A stretch of DNA of 64,000 nt from Pseudomicrostroma phylloplanum. Taxonomy: Eukaryota; Basidiomycota; Exobasidiomycetes; Microstromatales. The position numbers were made by a program, and so were the translations under genes. This document shows positions 35,929-47,123 of this stretch, one piece after another. Below the pieces are notes generated by a model that had not been told where the DNA came from, did no database searches, and saw only the letters and a list, made by a program, of their open reading frames with translations. The first letter of the stretch is position 1; each line of letters begins with the position of its first letter. The stretch lies in assembly GCA_039545275.1 (NCBI GenBank), contig BCHS01000012.1:496001-560000 (forward strand), given 5' to 3'.

Positions 35929-38900
35929 ATGTCCGTGGCCACGAAGATGGCGCGCGTCGACCCAGGCCAGAAGCGTAAGTTCACTGGCAGCGATAGCTCT
36001 GGCTCTCGCTTTCATCATGCTCAGCGAAGCCCTCAGAGGAAGGCCAAGCTGCAGACCGCATCGCAGCAGCGGGCGATCAAGCAAGTAGGCAAGATGACCG
36101 GGATCTTCACCATGGAGGAAGACGAGGTGAGATCAGATAGCAATGAGCAAGCGTCTATGCGTTACGCGTGTTGATGATCGACTTTTGTCAAACGTACAGC
36201 TCTACGAGGCCTTTCAATTCGGGAAGAAGGTGGGCTCTGGCAACTGGGCGACAGTCTATGGTGAGCTCAAGACCGGGCTGACTGTGCCATTGGCGAACAC
36301 ACGTTGCTGACTACTACTCGCGGTGTGCTCTCGCAGAGGCTCGTATGCGAAGCGATGGGCAGATCAAGGCCATCAAGCTGGTGTCTAGGTCCCCCAACGG
36401 GGTGACTACTGAGGCTGCGCGACAGCGATTCGAGGCACTGAAGAAGGAGTACAGGGTATGTCCATCAGTACGAACCGCTTTACTGCTCTCACTGAGCACC
36501 TCGCTTCTTTCCCTTACAGATCCTTCGTACCATACCATCGACCGTGCCATGGCATGTGAACATCATTCGGCATGATTGCTTCATCAGCACACCCGCCACC
36601 GGCTGTCTCGTCGCACCCCTACACGATGAGCCTATGACAGTCTGTCTGCCATTGGCCATGCTGCGAGCATACTGCCTCAAGCTTGCCTCTGCTCTCGAGT
36701 GGCTGCACACCTATTGCATATGCCACAACGATGTCAAGCTTGCCAATATCGTCGTCGACAGGAATTTACATGATCCCATCGGGGAGCCTATCCTTGTTGG
36801 TGAGTGGGATTTTCGCCTAGTCATGTGTGACTGTAATGTTTTGCTCAACTCGACCATTGCTTCGCACCAGACTTCGGTTTCGCTACCGACCATCGCCCAG
36901 GAGGTGGGACCGAATTCTGGACGCAGGACAAGATGGGCACTGCAGAGTACCTGAGCCCTGAGCGTGCAGCAGGGCGACTACACGACGAGCGTCTGAGCGA
37001 TATTTGGGCTCTTGGTGTGTGAGTAGCCCTGCCGTGTCGCCAAAACACACATGCTGATCCACGCATCCCCGCGATCTTCTGTCCCTTCTGTAGCTCATTC
37101 TTCGAAATGGCAACAGGGCGCACACCCTTTGAGAGGCCAGACGAGGGACCCTGCAACGAGGAATCGATGGGCGAGTACCGTCGGCGCATTCAAGACGACG
37201 AGTGGTACATCGATGACGATCTTCCGCAAGATCTGGTCGAACTCTGTCGGCTGATGGTACACAAGAATCCACGACTCCGTCTGCCGCTGGCGGAAGTCAG
37301 TCAGCATGACTTCTTCCGCCGCGAAAGTCGCGATGATGCTTCTGATATGGAGAACCAGAGGCTTCACTTGGAGGGCAGGGATGAGTCATCTGACTCCTTC
37401 CTCAATAGCAGCAGTGGTCATTCCTATGGCGGACACAGAGAGCTACCAAAGACTCCCTCTCATCTGGCTAGCAAGATTGCTGCTGGAAGTCTTGCTTTCC
37501 CTGGCTCCCCTGGTCTCGACTTCGACGACCTCTCCTTCGAGCCCGAGCTCATCGACTCAAGAGCCCCTTGGGGCAGCAGCGCGGATCTCTCACTCAAGTC
37601 TGAAGATCTTCACAGCTACCATGGTCATCAGCACAACTACACTGTGCCACGCAAGGCTCCCAAGTTGGCAGTTCCTATCGACATCAGCGCCAAGAGAGAC
37701 AAGCTTCTCCTATGTACACCACACTCCGCAGCAACAGTGAAGGTTACTGCTGCCCAGACCGCTCCACCGCTGCGCTTTGCGCTTCAGAACGCTTCAAGCA
37801 AGGCCAATCACCAGCTGTCCACCAGTGTCAAGGTTGGGTTCAGCCCGGAGAAGGGCACTGTCAAGAGGCTACCTCAGCAGCACAACAAAGGCATCGAGCC
37901 ATCGAAAGCAGCCCGCAACCTCCCACGAGCAGGCTCGCAAGGGTCACCATTGCCCACTCGTGTGCTGTCACCGGTGCCTGCTGAGCTGCCCATTGACCTG
38001 CTCGTTGCGGCGCACAGAGCGCGAAAAGCGCATGGTCACCCTGAGCACTCACAAGAGCCTCCTGCCGACGTGGCTGAAAGTGATGCTGCCAGTATTGTCT
38101 CCGACTGTCCTTCAATGTTGTCTTCTACTGCTGACAGTGCGGCACACGATGCACTGGCGGCTGCTGAGGTCTGCAAGACTCTCTGGGACAGTAGAAAAGC
38201 AAACCAGGCCCAACCAGAAGCTGACCAAGACTCCAGCTTTTGCAGCGATGCTGAGTCTGGGTTCGATGTGAGCTTCAGCGAAGACGAGAAGGGAGGGGAA
38301 GGCGATCCAACAATCGTCCTTCCTGCCGCCACCAGGCCGTGCAAGATCAGCGCAAATGCGGTCCAGCTCGAACATCAGGACAGCGTCGTCCCAGATATGG
38401 ACGCCTCGAAGCGCTTGGACACAGCAGTCGCCGCATCAGTAGGGTTGTTGACGGAACAGACCAATCTAGCCAACAACGACGCACGGGCAAGTATCCTGGC
38501 AAAACTAGATGCAATCGAACGCCTCGTCTGCGAGACTAGAGAGGAGCTGGCACAGATGTCCCTTGCGCAGGTATCTTCACCTGCCACTTCTGCGGGATCG
38601 CAACAACCGGAACCAACGCTCTTTGACCAAGCAAGCTCACGTGCTGCCTCTCGACAGTCCCTGCTACGCCAACTTTTCACTCCGACACTCGGCTATGAGG
38701 CTGATTGCGATTCCTACAAGCACGGTAGCGACCGACAATCGCCTGCAGACAGTGCCAGTGTCGCCACCAACCAGTCAACCCTGAGCACGTTTCAAGACGG
38801 CTCTGTTGTACCGCTTGGGCAGGGCCAGAGGTCTGTCCAGGACCCAGAGGAGCAGATCGCCGACGACAAGTCTGCTACGTCTGCTACGTCTGACAGATCA

Positions 38901-39743
38901 GCCTGGCGCCCTTCTTCTGCATCTTGCTCCCGCCTCTCGGTGCTTTGCGAAGACGAGCGAGAAGAAGAAAGGCAGCATGCCACCCCATCCCGCAAGCACG
39001 GTCGAGACACATCTGCTGCTGAACAAGTCGGATCTACCACGCCTCGCTCTGTTCGTCAGCAGCCATCCAACGAGCACCACCACAGCCCTACTACGGCAAT
39101 GAGGATCCAGAGTCCTGGTCTAGAATTCCGCTCTCCCACAGTCGTGTCTGTCAGTGGGCCACAGCGACCACCCACAGCATCGAGTGACAAAGAGAACCAC
39201 TTTGTCTTGATCAACGGACCAGAATCCTTCACGCTCCCGTCTAGCGGCTCAGCGGCCAAGCTGAAGAGGAGCTTTTCCACCTTCCGAGGTAGACGAACTC
39301 CGAGCCACGACGACAAGGCTGCAAGCAGCGCAGAGGGCGTGGGAGCCATTGGCTCCACGTCGATGACCAGCGGCGTGTCCCACTCTCGCAGCAAGTCCGC
39401 TACCCTATCTTCGCTCTTTTCCTTTGCTGGACAGCAGCAGCAGCCTCGAGCCGAGGTAAGCTCTGGAGCCAACGAGAAACGCCACGTCCCCTCCATGTCC
39501 CTCGACTATGGCAGCGAGACTCTTGCCTCTAGCAAGATGTCCATCTCTACCTCGAACTCTGCGTCGCTCTCTACCCGCACCTCTACGCCTGGAAAAGGCC
39601 TTGCTCGTCGCAATCAGCGTGAAGGCCAGAAGTCAGCTTTCGGCATGGTCTCTTCTGTTGAGGCGGTTCACACGCCCAAGGAGAGTGGAAGCCTGTGGAA
39701 GAGACTCGTGCCCTCGAAGGCCGTGCCGCAGAGGACTATCTAG
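35929..39743 (+). CDS. Large serine/threonine protein kinase with long C-terminal tail
   Basis: Six exons (35929-36126, 36200-36260, 36337-36455, 36520-36799, 36871-37018, 37094-39743) encode 1151 residues. The kinase domain spans about 71-343. The glycine loop is GSGNWATVY (78-86), the ATP lysine K100, and the catalytic loop HNDVKLAN with base D197 and N202. DFG is at 220-222, and the APE position reads SPE (248-250). All catalytic residues are present, so it should be active. The HRD arginine is replaced by Asn196, which suggests activity that does not depend on activation-loop phosphorylation. The 800-residue tail is Ser-rich, with a possible coiled segment near 470-490 and basic ends. It resembles fungal cell-cycle and morphogenesis kinases in shape, but I cannot assign a family. 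The kinase region is split by five short introns, while the tail is one exon. Confidence 0.85.
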
Positions 39744-40496
39744 ACAGCGCTCATCAAAGCACGCTATCTCACGAAATATTCCGGTCTTTTGCGTCTTTTG
39801 CTCAGTCTGCGAAGACATCATACCCACAGCACCACAGGGCTCTCGCTTCTGTCCCCGCTCCTTAAGTCCGCCATCTCTCCACCCCGCCCAACCTAGTGCC
39901 TCTGTTTGTTCTCCCACTTGCCCCACTTGCCTGCTCTTGTTGCTCCGTCTGTTCATTCGCTATGTCTCTTGCATCTCACATGACCCATTTGGTGTACTCA
40001 CCCATATAATTCAATACTTCCCATAGCAAGTGACTTTGATCACGACCGCTACCGAAGAGGTGATGCAAGGCAAGGCGGACCGGCGGAAAGGGACGCGCGG
40101 TCCCGCTTGCTCCACCCGTCGGGACGGGGCGAGGCGAGGTGGACGTCGTCTGATTAGACCCGTGAGGTCTTGAAGCCCTTGTCTCACATCGTCCTGTTTC
40201 ATACCCTACAGTCTCCCCACATCCACCACACCTCGAACAGCAGCAGCAGCGGCTGACTCCGTCTATACTCCTCGACCTCCTCTGTTTGACTCGATCGAGC
40301 TGAGGAGGACCCACTCTGCTACGACGACGAGGACCCTTCTCGCTAGCTAGCTACTTCCGTGTGCCACTCCAGTCATTCCTCTGCGCTTCTACTCGACCTC
40401 ACTTCGCCTCAGGGGTCAACAGTCACAACAAAAGGATCACTCTGATCAGATCTTCAGTCACCGTCATAGCATCATTTCCAGCAACAGCAGCCCACC
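39744..40496. other. Intergenic region between kinase and cullin genes
   Basis: The 753-bp spacer between two + strand genes holds the kinase 3' UTR and cullin promoter. The last 120 bp are pyrimidine- and CA-rich leader. No gene is supported. Confidence 0.5.
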
Positions 40497-42968
40497 ATGC
40501 CTCCACCCAACCCTCTCCCGCCTGCGGGCGACCTCAAAGCCACCTGGAAGTTCCTCCAGGTAGGTATTGAGGTCATGATGCAACAGGTACTCGAAGGCAT
40601 GGAGTACAAGGACTACATGAACCTCTATACCGCTGTCTACAACTACTGTATATCCTCTAGAATGAACACTGCTGGCGGGGGCAGTCTAGGGAGCGGCGTC
40701 AAGGCAGGGGCAAATCTGATGGGAGCGGAGCTGTATGATCACCTCAAGGTCTACTTCAAGGAGCACTCATTGCAGGCCGCTCAGCGTGCTGCTGAGCTCA
40801 CGGACGAGGCACTTCTTCGGTACTATGCCGCTGAATGGACAAGGTATACAAGAGGAGCCAACTTCGTTCACCACGTCTTTTCCTACCTCAATCGATATTG
40901 GGTCAAGAGGGAAAAGGACGAAGGGCGGAGACACGTCTATACAGTGTACACGATTGCCCTCGTACAATGGCGGGACCATATGTTCAAGCAGATTCAGTCA
41001 AAGGAGAGGCTATCGGACGCAGTGCTGAAGCAGATCCAGAAGCAGAGAAACGGAGAGACGATCGATACAAGTCTGGTCAAGAGGGTCGTGGACAGCTTCG
41101 TCTCCCTGGGCCTGGACGAGAACGACACCACACAGCAGAACGTCGAGATCTACAGGTACGAGTTCGAGACGTCCTTTATTGCCTCGACGGACGTCTACTA
41201 CAAGACGGAAAGCGATGCATTCGTTGCTGCCAACTCTGTGACGGACTACATGAGAAAGGCGGAGACACGTCTGAAGGAAGAAGAGGACAGGGTGGAACTC
41301 TACCTCCACCCAAGCACAAGGTCCAAGTTGATCGCCAGATGCGACTCGGTCTTGATCCGAGGCCATTCACAACTGCTATGGGATGGCTTTGAGAATCTGC
41401 TGGAAACAGACAAGGGGGACGATCTTTATCGGATGTACACGCTCCTGTTCCGTATCACGGAAGGACTCGAGCCTTTGCGCAAGAGGTTCGAAGAATACGT
41501 CAAGAAGAAGGGAGCGGCTGCAGTGGAGAACATCGTGGGAAGTGACGCAGAGGCAATGGAGCCTGCTGCCTACGTCGAGGCTTTCCTCGCCGTTCACGCA
41601 AAGTATTTGGCTGTCGTCAACAATTCCTTCAGGGGCGAAGCTGGGTTCCTTGCTTCTCTGGACAAAGCTTGCCGAGTGTACATGAACAAGAACAAGGCGA
41701 CGGGAGATAGCACGAGCAAGTCGCCCGAGTTGCTTGCCAAGCATACTGATGGGCTGCTCAAGAAGAGTAACAAGAGCGCGGAAGAGGCTGGACTGGAGGA
41801 GGCTTTGAATCAAGTGGTGAGTAACAGTGACTGGCATCGCTCTACGCGAATGACGGAAACAAAGATACTGACGGTCCCTTATGCCAATACCTCCAGATGG
41901 TCGTATTCAAATACATCGAGGACAAGGACGTCTTCCAAAAGTTCTACTCCAAGATGCTGGCCAAACGACTGGTCAACTTCGCCTCTGCATCCGACGATGC
42001 CGAGGCTAGCATGATCTCAAAGCTGAAGGAGACTTGCGGTTTCGAGTACACAAACAAGCTGCAGCGCATGTTCACGGATGTGGGCCTGTCCAAGGAGCTC
42101 AATGACAACTACAAGGAGCAGGTGACGAAGCAGTACGACAAGTCGGAAGCCAACATTGACTTCTACTCACTGGTGCTGGCCAACGGTTTCTGGCCTCTGA
42201 CTGCGCCCGCTTCGGAGTTCTCTATCCCTACCGAGCTCCTGCCTACATACACACGCTTCGAGAGGTACTACGGCGCCAAGCATTCCGGACGCAAGTTGAC
42301 GTGGCTCTGGCAATTGGGCCGAGCAGATCTATCCACCACGTACCTGTCTCAGAAGCATATCTTCACCACCAGCATCTATCAGACAGCAGTCTTGCTGCAG
42401 TACAACTCTGCCGACTCTCTCTCCTACACCGAGCTGCAGACTTCCACGAGACTGAACGACGCCTCGCTCAAAGGAGCCCTAGGCGCACTCGTCAAGACAA
42501 AGGTGCTAAACAAGGTCGAGGGGGATGCTGGTGGTGATGGAGCGGAGAAGTATGAGATCAACGACAGGGCCAAGTTCAAGAAGTTGAGGGTGAACTTGAA
42601 CATGCCTGTCAAGAGCGAGCAAAAGGCCGAGACGAGCGATGTGATGAAGACGGTGGATGAGGATAGGAAGTTGCTCCTGCAGGCGACGATTGTCAGGTGA
42701 GCGAGAGCTCTTGAAGTCCCCAGCGCTGTTCTTTCGGAACACCTTGCTGACCTGTACGCTTATGTCCTGCCTCGGCCGTTCTCACAGGATCATGAAAGCC
42801 CGCAAGACACTCAAGCACGCGCAGCTAATCCAGGAGTGCGTCTCGCAAGTCTCATCGCGGTTCCAGCCGTCGGTGCCGACGATCAAGAAGGCCATCGAGG
42901 CGCTGATTGAAAAGGAGTACCTCGAGAGAGTCGAGGGAGCGAGGGACGTGCTCCAGTACCTTGCTTAG
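40497..42968 (+). CDS. CUL1: Cullin-1, scaffold of SCF ubiquitin ligases
   Basis: Three exons (40497-41816, 41897-42696, 42788-42968) encode 766 residues, close to the usual cullin length. The N-terminus carries the Skp1-binding repeat start ([11 protein letters not shown], then [14 protein letters not shown]). The cullin homology domain follows ([20 protein letters not shown], then AKRLVN and [20 protein letters not shown]). The C-terminal winged helix has the neddylation site: [13 protein letters not shown] with acceptor Lys710, split by the last intron. It ends in [16 protein letters not shown], the typical cullin terminus. It should bring F-box proteins and the Rbx1-E2 module together in the cytosol and nucleus. 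The N-terminal match points to Cul1/Cdc53 rather than Cul3 or Cul4. Confidence 0.96.
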
Positions 42969-43247
42969 CTCACAGAGGGCAGCGAGCAGGAGAGGGTAGG
43001 GGCAGGGCAAAGCAGAGCAGGGAGACAGACGGAGACGCGAGCGTCATCTGCGCTGTTGCCGTTGAGCGTGTGGGATGCCATCTCACCGATGACCCGGGCC
43101 CAGATGTGGACGTCGCTCGTGTCAGAATCTGTCACACTCATTAGTCATTCAGCCCGCCAATCCATCATCACAAAAACATCAAGAACAGAGAGAGGGAACG
43201 GGTATGGCGTGTATTGCAGCACGTCCGGTCTAAAGCGTCTTGCATTC

Positions 43248-44409
43248 CTACTCCACTAGCCTTCCTACATCTCCATTGCCCCATGGATCGATGAACAGGC
43301 TTGGGTCGGCGCCATCACCCTCGGCCTGTGCGGAAGTGAGCACCCCTGCTTTTTGCAGTGTCTGGAGGGTCTGGATCAGCACTTGGCGGGAGACGGTCGC
43401 ACTGCGAAAGAGGAGCAAGGCAGGTCAAAGACGTTAGCGGCCGGCACGAGGGTCGCACCTAGACTTGACGAACCGAGCGTACTCACGTAGTAGTTGTCTG
43501 TCCCAACGTAGGCGTATCAGGCATGCTCCCCCTCCCATCGCCGACCCACCTGACCGTCTTGAGCCAGTCTTCCACGTCCTTCCTCTGATACCCGAGCTCC
43601 TTGATGATGAACTCCTCTGGCCTGCTCTCCTTCAGACTCTCCTGGCTCGTGAAGTCCTCAATGGCGCCCTGTAAGCGATGGAGGAAATCATCCAGGAGTT
43701 CTCGCGAGGGGCCAGAAGCGAGGGCCGTATTCGTCGATGCCGCAATCGTCCAAGAGGGCCAAGGGGTAGGCACCTCGCCAATTTTTCGGACCTCGCCCGA
43801 GTCATAGAAGGGCTTCGTGGTGAACGTCTCCCACATGAATGCCGAGGTCCGTCCGGTATTGACCGAGGAACGCAAAGAAGGAAAAGTGTTATCGACATGG
43901 AAGCTCACCCCGCCCTCTTCTGCTCCCTCGCCCGCACCCTCGCCACCGGTGGGCCAGGAGCGCTGCAGCGCCATTACGCTCGCCATGATCTGGCTTCCGG
44001 AGCCCACACGGGAGATTCCCAGCGTGGTACCGCGTAGATCGTCTATGCTCTGGTACTTTTCGGCTTGTGGAGAGGTTCCTGTGCTTACGGCCCACACGAG
44101 GGGAGTCTTGACGTAGCTGCCCACGAGCTTGATGTCCTTGCGGCCCTTTGCGATTCCGGCGATGAGCGCCTCGGTCAGAGCAATGGCCACGTCGATCTTT
44201 TGAACTTCCCCGCTACCACTTGCACCTCCTGAGGCGTCAAAGGAAGTGAGGACTTGACCTGTCCCTGCTGGCTGGGAGACGAGGTCTAGGTGTGCTTGGC
44301 CCCAGGGTGTGCGGGAGAGGAGGAGGAGGGGAGAGGCAAAGTGCTCGGGGATGTACCCCACGCGCAGCTTTGAAGGCGATGCTGCTGATGACGATGCTGA
44401 GGATGTCAT
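43248..44409 (-). CDS. Ca3427-like periplasmic-binding-fold protein (NMT1/SsuA-like)
   Basis: Exons 44409-43487 and 43401-43248 with an 85-bp intron encode 358 residues. The protein has the class II periplasmic substrate-binding fold: KLRVGYIPEHFASPLLLL at the start, IDVAIALTEALIAGIAKG, and LRGTTLGISRVGSGSQIM, then FMWETFTTKPFYDSGEVRKI. This matches the Candida Ca3427 group related to nitrate/sulfonate binding proteins and distantly to the pyrimidine synthase Thi5/NMT1. No signal peptide is seen, so a cytosolic sensing or enzymatic role is likely. The Thi5 histidine-donor and CCCFC iron motifs are absent, so it is not HMP-P synthase. The true substrate is unknown. Confidence 0.85.
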
Positions 44410-44726
44410 GCTGTCTGTCGGATATTGGTAGCTTGACTTGTGTTGTGTAGAAAGAAGTGGGAAGGTTAGTGTAGCTTGATCTATACCGGACCATGACCTC
44501 TGTGACTTTGTGCCGAAGTGGAGGAGGATGACCCGCGGCAGCCCCGATTCCCCGGCTGCGCTCCCACGATTGACGGCATGGCGGTGTCACTGCCTCCTGA
44601 CCCTTCTCTACCTTCCTCTGAGCAGTCGAGGGGCGTCCATATCGCTGATCATCGTCTCTCGAAGCCAGCTGGACCTTCTCTTTGCTCTATACCACCATCT
44701 CCTCGTCCCTCGCTCGCTCGCACGCG
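44410..44726. other. Short divergent promoter
   Basis: A 317-bp spacer between the divergent Ca3427-like and SDR-like genes probably serves both. No other feature is seen. Confidence 0.5.
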
Positions 44727-46782
44727 ATGCCAGTCCATCTGGTCCCCTACCTCCTCTCCTCGCGGACCTCCGCCTCCCTAATCCACCCAAACACCCTCTT
44801 CCTCGTCCTCTCCCTCGTTGTCCTAGTAGTCTTACGCAGGTGGAGCAACGGTAAAGATCTCATTGCCCGTTTGCATCTACGCGCAAAGGAGGAAGAAGAT
44901 GCAGAGGAAAAGGTGTTGAAGGAGAAGGAGAGGATGGGGAGGGCGGGAGATGAGGCTGGTAGGGGAGTTAGGAGGAGACAGGCAGAGAGGGATTTGCATG
45001 GACTTACATTCCTCGTCGTCGTGAGTACTCCCTGGCAAGGACTCACATTGGCACAGATCTCGAACTGACATCGCCTCTGCCGCGATCCCATCGCAGTGCA
45101 ACTTCACGCCCACCTCGCTCCTCCTCCTCTCGGCCCTCTCCTCACGAGGCGCCCAACTTCTCCTGCTTCTCCCAGTCACGTCCTTCCACCCCACGGTCCT
45201 CTCCTCAACGCTCCAGTACCTCCAACTCTTACGCGATGGAACCAACAACGTCCTCATCTACGCAGAGCAGTGCGACATGCTCGACCTCACCTCCATCGAA
45301 GCCTTCTGCGCTCGCTGGAACGAAGGCGAGGGAGGAGGAGGGACGGGAGCTGGACCCGCTGGCGGGAGAGCAGAGAGTGGACTTGGAGGTATGGGTAATG
45401 CCGGGCTGAGTGGTGAAGAGGGAGGCGCAGAAGGAGGTGGAGGGGGAGCAGCAGCTCGGGCCCCCAGACGATGCGACGGGATCATCTTCCTACCCTACAC
45501 GCTGAAGCAGCTCGAGCTCTCTGCGGCCGGAGAAGACAGGTCAGGCTTCCGCGGACAGGCGCTCACGCTGTGCGAGCGAGAGATGCTGGGACGATTCCAC
45601 CTGATCAATTCGCTCCTGAGCACATTGATGCTCCTGCCTCCAGGGCGGGACATTCGCATCCTCAACTGGGTCAGCCCGTGGTACGCTGCTGGCGTCAGGC
45701 GCTTCGAAGAGGGTGAGCGGGCTGCCGAGCTCAGCGGTGGTGCCGACAAGGAAGCATCGAACTCATCTGGCTCGGCAACCAAGTCGACTTCGACCAAGAC
45801 CAAAAGCAAGAGCAAGTCGGGTACCCCTACAGCTTCCCGTCCCATCTCACCGCCGCATAGGAGCTCTGCTCCACTGCCCGTCTCCATCTCCACCTCAGGC
45901 GCAGCAACACTACAGTTCATCCTCCTCCTACACGAGCTACAGCGTCGCCTTCTCCTCCTAGCAGAAGCAGATCCGCGTCCGCGCAACCCTCTACCCGGGA
46001 TCCTCTCCAACGACCCTACGGGTGCACCAGGAGGAGGCGCCAGGATCTCCTCGGTGGACGAGCTGGTGGCAGGAGGCACAAAAGGCGGCAAGTACCCGAA
46101 CATCAATGCCATCAGCATCTGTCCAGGCTTCGAGCGCGACGGAGAAGTATGGCAGTTCATCTGGCCCTCCACTCCCTCCTCTGGCGTATCCTCCCGAGCG
46201 AGCAGTTCTGGACTCGCGGCAGCTCCTCTCGCATGGCTGAGGAGGGCAGCCATCCTCCTCCTCTGGCCCCTGCTGGGACTCGTACTGGCCAAGAGCCCGA
46301 AGAGTGCCGCGGACCAGTTCCTCTGGGGACTGCTGGCACCTCTGGACGTGAGGGGCGGGTGCAGCTGGGTAGAAGCTGTCAGCGGCTCTTCAGACGATGA
46401 TGGCGCTGGAGACGAGGCAAGGGCAAGGGCAAAGGCGGGAGCTGTTAGTGTCAAGAAGCTCCCTGAGGAAGACGAGCCAGGCTGGCGCGGCATCCAGCCC
46501 GCGCGCGTCTACAGGGAAGGCAGAATCGTCAACGTCCTCCCCTCGATCTCCCTCGTCGCCTCATCACCCACTGGAGCAACACCGGCGGCCGGGTCCGGGT
46601 CAGAGGGGGACAAGGGGGAGAAGACGACGATCCCTGGTCCTGCGGCGCCTCCGCCTTGGTACAGCGCCGAGTCTCTGTTGCGACGCTGGAATACCTGGGA
46701 GGGGCGGGTGAGGCGACAGAGGGAGTGGGAGAAGGAGAACCCGAGGGAGAAGGTGGAGGTGGAGACGGCAGAGGAGGAGTAG
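44727..46782 (+). CDS. Membrane-anchored protein with degenerate SDR-like (Rossmann) region
   Basis: Exons 44727-45020 and 45097-46782 with a 76-bp intron encode 659 residues. A transmembrane segment lies at about 22-38 (TLFLVLSLVVLVVLRRW), followed by a charged coiled stretch. The region from about 95 has SDR-like order: a beta-strand FLVVCNFT, LSSRGAQLLLLLPV, an acidic DMLDLTSIEAFCARW (like the DLSDLESV step of SDRs), CDGIIFLPYT and a region after LLPPGRDIRILNWVSP. The usual TGxxxGxG and YxxxK motifs are missing, so dehydrogenase activity is doubtful. Low-complexity Gly/Ala and Ser/Lys inserts interrupt it. A second hydrophobic stretch (AILLLWPLLGLVLA) lies near residue 490. I recognise it only as a conserved-looking fungal membrane protein; the function is unknown. 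Confidence 0.65.
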
Positions 46783-47123
46783 ATAGAAGGAGAAGGACTA
46801 GGAGTGGACAACGTCTTACGCAGGAAACAAGGGGGACCCACCGGTCCGGGAGTGTACATACTGTAGCTCATTTGCATCGATCCACACACATGTCTCTAAG
46901 AAGCTTGCGCACGCACGCACGCACGCATCCGCACATTCAATTCGACAGTCGTAACCTGCTTTGGTGTGAGGATGTGATGTGAATGATTGTTACGTTGAAT
47001 GAAGGCGTGATTGGTCGCGGTAGGTGCAAGAGGTACAGATTGTGTGCGCAACAAGATTCCTTAGGCATCCTTGCCCTTGACTCCCTCTGGCCCCTCCCCC
47101 GCCCCTTTCTCTTTCTTCTTCCC
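46783..47123. other. Convergent 3' intergenic region
   Basis: This 341-bp stretch lies between two converging genes and contains a short (GCAC) repeat at about 46910-46925. Both 3' UTRs and terminators are expected here. Confidence 0.5.
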
